Origin: an uncultured Clostridium sp.
GTDB taxonomy: Bacteria; Bacillota; Clostridia; TANB77; CAG-508
Direction of reading: 5' to 3'
DNA: 10,240 nucleotides
Assembly: GCA_946497585.1 (NCBI GenBank)
Contig: CAMMLF010000057.1
Span: 1-10,240, forward strand
Shown here one piece after another: positions 5,931-10,240 of this stretch (positions within the stretch are counted from its first letter, which is position 1; every line of letters begins with the position of its first letter). The position numbers and the translations under genes are program-made. A model generated the notes under the pieces. That model was given only the letters and a program-made list of their open reading frames with translations. It did no database searches and was not told the DNA's origin.

Positions 5931-7103
5931 ATGAACGAAAAAGAATTAATTGAAAAAAGAAATGATTTACAAGAGAAAATGGAAGGAATTTTAGATTTAG
6001 CAAAAAAAGAAAAAAGAGCTATGAATGAAAATGAAGTCAAAGACTTTGATGAAATGGAAAAAGAAATTAAAGATATTGATGCTACACTAGAAAGAAATGC
6101 AAGAATAAATAAAATGGAATTAAAAAAAGTAGAAGATAAGAAAGAATTAACACAAGAAGAAAAAGATGTAAAAGCATTTGCACAATTTATAAGAAATACT
6201 GTAAATGGTGTGCCTCAAAACAGTGAAACACAATTATCAAAAGCAGATAATGGTTCAATAATTCCAAAAACAATTGCTCAAAAAATAATTGATAAAGTGG
6301 TTGAAATATCTCCATTATATGCTAGTGCAACTAGATATGATGCAAAAGGAACATTAGCAGTTCCAAAATATGATGATACAACAGATGATGTAACAGTTGA
6401 CTATGCTGATGAACTTGATGAGCTTGTATCTCATTCTGGCAAGTTTAATACTGTTGAGTTAACAGGATTCTTAATTGGAGCGTTAACCAAAATATCAAAA
6501 TCATTATTAAACAACAATGATTTTAATTTAACAGATTATGTTGTAAATAAAATGGCTGAGAAATTCAAATTATTCTATGAAGGAGAATGCTTAAACGGAA
6601 CAGCTAGCAAGATTTCAGGTATAGCAGGTTCTTATGATTCAACAAACATGAAAATTACATTAGAAAACAAGTCAAGTGTAACAGCAGATGAGCTAATAGA
6701 TATACAAGAAACCGTTCCAGATACTTATCAAGCTAATGCTTATTGGATTATGAATAGAGATACTCGTAAGAAAATAAGAAAATTAAAAGATAGTGACGGT
6801 AATTATATTCTAAACAGAGCATTTAATGAAAAATGGGATTATGAATTACTAGGAAAACCAGTTTATTGCTCAGAAAAGGCTGAAAAATTAGGAACAGCTT
6901 CAAAACCTGTTATATTCTATGGAGATTTCTCTGGATTAGCAGTTAAAGAATCTGAAGCAATGGAAATTCAAATACTATTAGAAAGATTTGCTACACAACA
7001 TGCAATAGGTGTTGTAGGATACTCAGAATTGGATGCAAAAGTAGAAAATACACAAAAAATAGCTGTTGCTGTATCAGGTACAGAAGATACTCCTGTAGCT
7101 TAA
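5931..7103 (+). CDS. Major capsid protein (HK97 fold)
   Basis: This 390-residue protein builds the icosahedral shell. Residues 1 to about 85 are highly charged and helical (coiled coil), matching the delta/scaffold domain that the upstream protease removes. After the low-complexity linker (about 92-108), the segment GSIIPKTIAQKIIDKVVEISPLYASA (108-133) and the following TLAVPKYDD mark the start of the HK97 fold. The WIMNRDT segment and the C-terminal block are typical of the family's P-domain and A-domain. AAGGAAGG (5916-5923) precedes the ATG by 7 nt. The gene stands alone between a terminator and a 31-bp gap, as expected for a highly expressed product. The cleavage site is inferred, probably between residues 85 and 110. 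Confidence 0.95.
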   Translation: MNEKELIEKRNDLQEKMEGILDLAKKEKRAMNENEVKDFDEMEKEIKDIDATLERNARINKMELKKVEDKKELTQEEKDVKAFAQFIRNTVNGVPQNSETQLSKADNGSIIPKTIAQKIIDKVVEISPLYASATRYDAKGTLAVPKYDDTTDDVTVDYADELDELVSHSGKFNTVELTGFLIGALTKISKSLLNNNDFNLTDYVVNKMAEKFKLFYEGECLNGTASKISGIAGSYDSTNMKITLENKSSVTADELIDIQETVPDTYQANAYWIMNRDTRKKIRKLKDSDGNYILNRAFNEKWDYELLGKPVYCSEKAEKLGTASKPVIFYGDFSGLAVKESEAMEIQILLERFATQHAIGVVGYSELDAKVENTQKIAVAVSGTEDTPVA

Positions 7104-7134
7104 TTTAGTAAATACTTCCCAAAAGGAGGGCAAA

Positions 7135-7446
7135 ATGAAGGTAAGTGAAATTACTGTTGAAAATATTGCTGACTATCTTAGAATAGCGGAGATTGACGAA
7201 AACATAAAAAAAGAACTTGAAATGTATTTAAATATTGCTAAAAATTATATAGAAAATTATACAGGGATACCAGAAAAGTCCGATAACCAAGAAGCGGAAA
7301 CGCTAGACAGTTATTCGGACTTTGTTATTGTAGTTTATATTTTATGCCAAGATATGTATGATAACAAAAGCATGTATGTTGATGGAAAAAGTATAAATAA
7401 TACAGTAAAAACAATTCTGGATATGCATACGAGGAATAATCTATGA
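7135..7446 (+). CDS. Head-tail connector protein (gp6-like)
   Basis: The 103-residue all-helical protein matches phage gp6-like connector proteins, which form a ring under the portal. MYLNIAKNYIENYTGI (36-51) is the typical second helix, in which a run of long-side-chain residues ends in YTG, and the C-terminal half has the VVYILCQDMYDNK helix. A strong AAAAGGAGGG (7121-7130) precedes the ATG at 7135. The stop overlaps the next ATG by 4 nt (ATGA). Assignment rests on length, helix pattern and gene order. Confidence 0.85.
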   Translation: MKVSEITVENIADYLRIAEIDENIKKELEMYLNIAKNYIENYTGIPEKSDNQEAETLDSYSDFVIVVYILCQDMYDNKSMYVDGKSINNTVKTILDMHTRNNL

Positions 7447-7787
7447 TTAATGCTGGAGATTATGATAAAAAAATATCTATATATCAAGTTAAAGAAGTAG
7501 AGGATAATGATGGTTTTGTTTCTAAACAGGACCACATTATTCTTGAACCTTTTGCAAAAGTAAAAACTACAAAAGGTTACACATTAATTACAAGTGGTTC
7601 GGATTTTGAAAAAGCATATACTAATTTTACGATAAGATATTCAAAGAAAGTTGAAGACACATATTACGATTCAAATAGAAAAGTATATATTAAATACAAA
7701 AATAATGTGTATACAGTTGAATATCTGAATAATATAGACGAAGCAAATATTGAACTTGAAATGCAATGCAAAAGGATAACAAAATAA
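7443..7787 (+). CDS. Head closure / head-tail joining protein
   Basis: This 114-residue, mostly beta protein has the pattern of phage head-tail joining proteins (SPP1 gp16/HK97 gp7-type adaptors). INAGDYDKKISIYQVKEVEDNDGFVSK near the N terminus follows the family's 'G-x-x-x-xRI-x-I' opening with a D-x-x-G loop, and a beta-rich core with IKYKNNVYTVEYLNNID follows. These proteins plug the connector after packaging so that DNA is retained and the tail can dock. GAGG (7431-7434) precedes the ATG, which overlaps the preceding stop. The gene ends with TAATG, coupling it to the next gene. Confidence 0.86.
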   Translation: MINAGDYDKKISIYQVKEVEDNDGFVSKQDHIILEPFAKVKTTKGYTLITSGSDFEKAYTNFTIRYSKKVEDTYYDSNRKVYIKYKNNVYTVEYLNNIDEANIELEMQCKRITK

Positions 7788-8218
7788 TGGCAAGATTTCA
7801 GGCAATGCTTCCTACTGAGCTAATAAAACAATTTGAAGATGTTTATGACAATACTTTTGAGATGATGGGAGAGATGACTAAGGCTGGTGCAACTATAGTA
7901 TATAAAAATATACAATCTAATATGAGTAAGTCTTTTAAATCTGTTAAAAGTTTGAAAAAAGGTCTTACAATAACAAAAGTATATAGAACTCCATCAGATG
8001 ATGGAGTAAATTGCAAAGTTGGATTTTACGGTTACGACACATCGAAAAAGACAAAACAATATCCTAATGGAGTACCAATTCCATTAATTGCTTTAGCAAG
8101 GGAGTATGGGACAAGCTCAGGTGAAAGTAAAAGACCATTTTTTAGAAAATCTTTTAAAAAAGCTCAAATAGAAGATGCAATGAAAAAAGTTCAAGAAAAA
8201 TATTTGCCAAAGGAGTAA
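7787..8218 (+). CDS. HK97 gp10-like tail completion / neck protein
   Basis: I start the gene at ATG 7787 (MARFQAMLP, 143 residues), which overlaps the preceding stop and has AAAAGGAT (7770-7777) upstream; an in-frame ATG at 7766 lies inside the neighbour and would put the ribosome binding site within the gene. The sequence has the N-terminal helix, the 'SLKKGLTITK' segment and the C-terminal signature REYGTSSGESKRPFFRKSF (about 108-126) that identifies the HK97 gp10 family. These proteins act at the head-tail interface in neck or tail terminator assembly. Confidence 0.9.
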   Translation: MARFQAMLPTELIKQFEDVYDNTFEMMGEMTKAGATIVYKNIQSNMSKSFKSVKSLKKGLTITKVYRTPSDDGVNCKVGFYGYDTSKKTKQYPNGVPIPLIALAREYGTSSGESKRPFFRKSFKKAQIEDAMKKVQEKYLPKE

Positions 8219-8219
8219 T

Positions 8220-8546
8220 ATGGAAAGTGAAGTTAAAAAAATTCTATCTACACTAGATGTTCCAGTTGCACATCTAAGATATAAAGGATCTAGTAAAACT
8301 TATGTAACTTGGACAATGTTAGATGAAGAGCCATCTTTTGCAAGTGACGATGAAATAATAAGAAGTGAAGTAAATGTAGATATAGATATTTATAGTGTAA
8401 ACAATTATTTAAATATATTAAGTTCAATAAAAAATAAAATGAAAGAAAATGAGTGGATATGGTATGGAGATAGTCCTGAAATGTATGAAGAAGAAACAGG
8501 GTTATATCACAGGACATGTTCATTTAAGAAAGAGAGGGAAATATAA
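8220..8546 (+). CDS. Tail completion (tail terminator-type) protein
   Basis: The 108-residue protein lies where siphoviruses encode the tail-completion or terminator subunit (SPP1 gp17-like). It shows the expected alternation: an N-terminal helix, VAHLRYKGSSKTYVTWTML, a long beta-rich segment with VNVDIDIYS, and a helix with LSSIKNKMKE, ending in YHRTCSFKKEREI. That matches the fold used by these proteins to end the tail tube and join it to the neck. AAAGGAG (8209-8215) precedes the ATG. Identification is by position and secondary-structure pattern more than by a unique motif. Confidence 0.78.
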   Translation: MESEVKKILSTLDVPVAHLRYKGSSKTYVTWTMLDEEPSFASDDEIIRSEVNVDIDIYSVNNYLNILSSIKNKMKENEWIWYGDSPEMYEEETGLYHRTCSFKKEREI

Positions 8547-8547
8547 T

Positions 8548-9129
8548 ATGGCTAATATAGGATTAAGAAGTGCCAAATATAATAAAATTGATTATACAAC
8601 AAAGAAGTATAAAACACTAGAAGAAGAAAAAGTTCCAATTTTAGGTCGATTAATTGATGCTTCATTATCAGAAGAAAGAAATGACGCTAGCTTATTTGCC
8701 GACGATAAAGAGGTTGAAAAAGATAACTCATTTAATGGAGCTACAATAAATTTAACTATTGATGATGTGGATGATGAAACATATGCAGATGTTAAAGGCT
8801 GTACAATAACTGAAAAAGAAATTACTGAAAATTCAGAAGATACTGCACCAGAGTTAGGATATGGACATATTGTTACAAAAGTTTATAATGGTGTAAAAAA
8901 ATATAAAGTAGAATTTCTTCCTAGAATCCAAATTACTAAAATTACTGCGGATAGCAAGACAAAAGGAGAATCAGTAGAATATAATACAGTTTCTATAGAA
9001 GCAAAGGTAATGGAACTATTAGAAGAAATTAATGGTATGAAAGTTGGAGATTGGAAAAAGGTACAAACATTTGAGACATTAACAGAAGCCCAAGAATATT
9101 TAGATGGCTTATTGACACCAGCAGCATAG
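8548..9129 (+). CDS. Major tail protein (phi13 family)
   Basis: The tail-tube subunit. The frame is open from 8449, but that start lies deep in the previous gene; ATG 8548 (MANIGLRSAKYNKI) lies about 8 nt after AGAGAGG (8530-8536) and 1 nt after the previous stop codon, giving 193 residues. The region PILGRLIDASLSEERNDASLFADDKEVEK (30-58) is typical of phi13-type major tail proteins: the L-x-A-x-x-x-x-E start and the L-[FY]-A-D-D motif. The protein then has beta strands with LTIDDVDDETYADVKG, and ends in a short helix, EAQEYLDGLL. These subunits polymerise around the tape measure protein, which should lie downstream of this window. Confidence 0.93.
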   Translation: MANIGLRSAKYNKIDYTTKKYKTLEEEKVPILGRLIDASLSEERNDASLFADDKEVEKDNSFNGATINLTIDDVDDETYADVKGCTITEKEITENSEDTAPELGYGHIVTKVYNGVKKYKVEFLPRIQITKITADSKTKGESVEYNTVSIEAKVMELLEEINGMKVGDWKKVQTFETLTEAQEYLDGLLTPAA

Positions 9130-9142
9130 AAAGGAGATATTT

Positions 9143-9433
9143 ATGAAAGTTGTTGTAAAAACAATATTTAGAGATAAATATACTAGAAAAGTATATAAAC
9201 TAGATGATGAAATCGATGTAACAGATAAAAGATATGAAGAAATAAAACAATATGTCGAAAAAATTGAAAATAAAAAAGAAGAGGATGAAAAAATAGACAC
9301 TCAAGAAGCTGATGTTGAAGAGACTGAAGATAAAAAAGAAGACAATGAAAAAATAGACACTCAAGAAACTGATGTTGAAAAGACTAATAACAAAAAAGAA
9401 AATGATGAAAAAAAGAAGAAAGCAAATAAATAA
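9143..9433 (+). CDS. Small acidic/basic repeat protein between major tail protein and chaperone
   Basis: The 96-residue product has two parts. Residues 1-42 look folded (VVVKTIFRDKYTRKVYKLDDEIDVTDKRYEEIKQYVEKIE) and resemble small proteins of unknown function often found after phage major tail genes. Residues 43-96 are disordered, made of 20-residue units of K, E, D, N, T and Q (see the repeat entry), ending in a Lys-rich tail. AAGGAG (9131-9136) precedes the ATG. A terminator overlaps its stop codon, so this gene ends the major-tail transcript unit. The first part resembles a small domain that could bind the tail tube, but its function is unknown. Confidence 0.8.
   Translation: MKVVVKTIFRDKYTRKVYKLDDEIDVTDKRYEEIKQYVEKIENKKEEDEKIDTQEADVEETEDKKEDNEKIDTQETDVEKTNNKKENDEKKKKANK
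9269..9421 (+). repeat. 60-bp tandem repeat (2.5 copies) within the small tail-region gene
   Basis: Units at 9269-9328, 9329-9388 and a partial third from 9389 encode 20-residue blocks of the form [ND]KKExxEKIDTQExDVExTx. The DNA repeats closely, including GAAAAAATAGACACTCAAGA in two copies exactly 60 bp apart. Being an exact multiple of 3, copy number can change without breaking the frame. Confidence 0.9.
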
Positions 9434-9452
9434 TTTGCTTTCTTTGTTTTTT
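9415..9452 (+). terminator. Strong intrinsic terminator before the tail chaperone genes
   Basis: AAGAAAGCAAAT (9416-9427) pairs perfectly with ATTTGCTTTCTT (9433-9444) over 12 bp with a 5-nt loop, then GTTTTTT (9446-9452). It overlaps the 3' end and stop codon of the preceding gene, and the chaperone's AGGAGG begins right after the U-run. As in the capsid gap, no good promoter follows, so it would reduce rather than abolish expression of the downstream genes, keeping chaperone and tape measure levels below that of the major tail protein. Confidence 0.8.
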
Positions 9453-9463
9453 AGGAGGATATT

Positions 9464-9820
9464 ATGCAAGATATAATAAGACATATAAATTTTAATGGAG
9501 TCGACTATCCTTTAGCCTTTACATTAAATGTAATTGAAAAGATTCAGGACAAATATGGTTCCTATGAGAAATGGGGAGAGATGACAGATGGAAAAGAGCA
9601 AGAAGTAAATATAGGAGCATTAAAGTTTGGAATATTAGAAATGATAAATGAAGGAATAGACATAGAAAACGAAAGTAGAGAAAATAAACGAAGCTTTTTA
9701 AATGGCAAACAAGTTGGAAGATTAATTACAGAGATTGGTTTAGAAAATTTGACCAAAAAAGTTCAAGAGACAGTTATAGATTCCACTAAAAGAGAATCAA
9801 ATGAAGAAAAAAACGCGTAA
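9464..9820 (+). CDS. Tail assembly chaperone, G component (zero frame)
   Basis: A 118-residue protein starting 5 nt after AGGAGG (9453-9458). It occupies the place of lambda gpG between the major tail and tape measure genes. It opens with IRHINFNGVDYPLAFTLNVIEKIQDKYGS, a pattern typical of Gram-positive siphovirus tail chaperones (the short beta strand, then the 'F-x-N-x-I-x-x-I-x-x-x-Y/F-G' helix). It ends in a charged tail (RESNEEKNA). The last codons contain the slippery A AAA AAC sequence, and a share of ribosomes shift to the -1 frame to make the longer G-T form. Termination at TAA 9818 gives the short, more abundant form. Confidence 0.92.
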   Translation: MQDIIRHINFNGVDYPLAFTLNVIEKIQDKYGSYEKWGEMTDGKEQEVNIGALKFGILEMINEGIDIENESRENKRSFLNGKQVGRLITEIGLENLTKKVQETVIDSTKRESNEEKNA

Positions 9821-10044
9821 TCCACGAGAATGACGAAGATTATATCATTGATTTCTCGTGGTTATTATTTATAGGACATTGTCTATTAGGATTCACTGAA
9901 AAAGAAGTAGGAAGAATGACTATAAGGAAACTATTAGCATTATATCAGCATTATAAAAATAACTATGATTTTAGGTTACAAAAACTTACATATTATGAAC
10001 TAGAAAAGAAAATTAATCATCGAGGTGAATTATTTGATGATTAA
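9464..10044 (+). CDS. Tail assembly chaperone G-T fusion made by programmed -1 frameshift
   Basis: After decoding AAC at 9812-9814, slipping back one base reads CGC at 9814 and stays open to TAA 10042-10044. That adds 76 residues and gives a fusion of about 193. The added T part (RVIHENDEDYIIDFSWLLFIGHCLLGFTEKEVGRMTIRKLLALYQHYKN...) contains an LGFTEKEVGRMTIRKLLAL segment like the T domains of Gram-positive siphoviruses ('LGFTEEEFWxMTPRKL'), which bind the tape measure. It has no start codon or ribosome binding site of its own at its beginning. The joined coordinates are 9464-9814 then 9814-10044. The fusion is inferred from the slip site, hairpin and frame; the family precedent is lambda gpG/gpGT. 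Confidence 0.9.
9808..9861 (+). promoter_or_regulatory. Programmed -1 ribosomal frameshift signal
   Basis: The heptamer A AAA AAC (9808-9814) is in the correct phase (X XXY YYZ) relative to the chaperone frame. After a 7-nt spacer, CCACGAGAA (9822-9830) pairs perfectly with TTCTCGTGG (9853-9861), a 9-bp G+C-rich stem for this genome, with a 22-nt loop. The zero-frame stop (9818-9820) lies between slip site and hairpin. Spacer length and stem fit known -1 signals. Confidence 0.92.
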
Positions 10045-10060
10045 TAAAGTGGAGGACAAA

Positions 10061-10228
10061 ATGGAGAAAATAAAATGTCCGAATTGTGGACATACACTAA
10101 TCTTTGCAACTAATATAGATGCAGAATTAAAGTGTAATAGATGCAAAAAAATAATAAAAATACAAAAAAAAAAGAGTGTGGAGCACGCACACACAAAAGT
10201 GAAGAAATTACCCAATAACTTTCTTTAG
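10061..10228 (+). CDS. Com-like small zinc finger protein
   Basis: A 55-residue protein from ATG 10061, 5 nt after GGAGG (10051-10055); the frame is open from 10025 but those 12 codons lack a good ribosome binding site. It has two CxxC pairs, KCPNCG (C6, C9) and KCNRCKK (C25, C28), spaced as in the Com translational regulator of phage Mu (M-K-x-I-x-C-x-N-C start, then I/E-x-x-C-x-R-C-K). The tail is Lys/His-rich. Mu Com binds mRNA to activate translation of the mom DNA-modification gene; Com-like proteins in other phages often sit before a DNA methyltransferase or in tail clusters. Its target here is unknown. A weak start of a following region (10229-10240) holds no gene. Confidence 0.82.
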   Translation: MEKIKCPNCGHTLIFATNIDAELKCNRCKKIIKIQKKKSVEHAHTKVKKLPNNFL

Positions 10229-10240
10229 TTTAAGGAAAAA

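Larger units (their letters stand above)
1..10240 (+). mobile_element. Tailed phage or prophage late structural region (HK97-type head, siphovirus tail)
   Basis: The gene order HNH endonuclease, small terminase, large terminase, portal, ClpP-like protease, major capsid, connectors, major tail protein and frameshifted tail chaperone is the standard late cluster of HK97-like siphoviruses. From 809 onward all genes lie on one strand, with overlaps of a few bases or short gaps that usually hold a strong Shine-Dalgarno. The tape measure, baseplate, lysis and integration genes must lie outside the window. No host gene or attachment site is visible, so prophage versus free phage is undecided. Confidence 0.95.

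Noticed and set aside
8449..8547. N-terminal extension of the major tail protein
   Set aside because: The extra 33 codons lie within the preceding gene and have no ribosome binding site; ATG 8548 has one and gives the normal family start.
9822..9861. Terminator inside the chaperone region
   Set aside because: The hairpin is not followed by a real U-run and sits 7 nt after a slippery heptamer within an open -1 frame, so it is read as the frameshift stimulator.
1..10240. CRISPR array, insertion sequence, or second genuine gene set on the minus strand
   Set aside because: No regularly spaced direct repeats of CRISPR type and no transposase seen. Apart from the peptide start at 39, minus-strand frames are hydrophobic mirror images of plus-strand genes without ribosome binding sites.

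Overview
The window is the packaging, head and tail-start block of a siphovirus-type tailed phage or prophage with an HK97-type head. The host is probably a low-G+C Bacillota, most likely a Clostridia relative. Grounds for this: very A+T-rich DNA, heavy use of AGA and ATA codons, strong AGGAGG-type ribosome binding sites, and structural proteins of the kinds seen in clostridial phages. No integrase, lysis genes or host genes are visible, so free phage and prophage cannot be told apart.

Layout. Positions 1-130 hold the start of a small minus-strand gene encoding a hydrophobic peptide, with its own promoter. The divergent gap has TTACA/TGTAA repeats and a hairpin with a U-run. Positions about 199-790 have no reading frame but many helices. 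I read this as one large structured non-coding RNA, a candidate for the phage-borne 'ornate' RNA classes (ROOL or GOLLD type). It carries a tRNA-like element at its 5' end and ends in a roughly 23-bp stem followed by U residues.

From 809 to the end every gene is on the plus strand and tightly packed: a small Cys-rich protein, a small membrane protein, an HNH endonuclease, a probable cos-containing gap, small and large terminase, portal, ClpP-like prohead protease, major capsid protein, four head-tail connector/completion proteins, a phi13-type major tail protein, a repeat-bearing acidic protein, and a tail assembly chaperone pair joined by a clear programmed -1 frameshift (A AAA AAC plus a 9-bp hairpin). 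A small Com-like zinc finger protein follows.

How it works together. HNH, TerS and TerL cut and pump DNA through the portal into a prohead built from the capsid protein and matured by the protease. The connector genes close the head and receive the tail. The major tail protein polymerises around a tape measure that should lie downstream, guided by the G and G-T chaperones. Two intrinsic terminators sit inside the operon, one just before the capsid gene and one just before the chaperones, and could set the relative amounts of head and tail products. The most unusual part is the large RNA beside the packaging genes.
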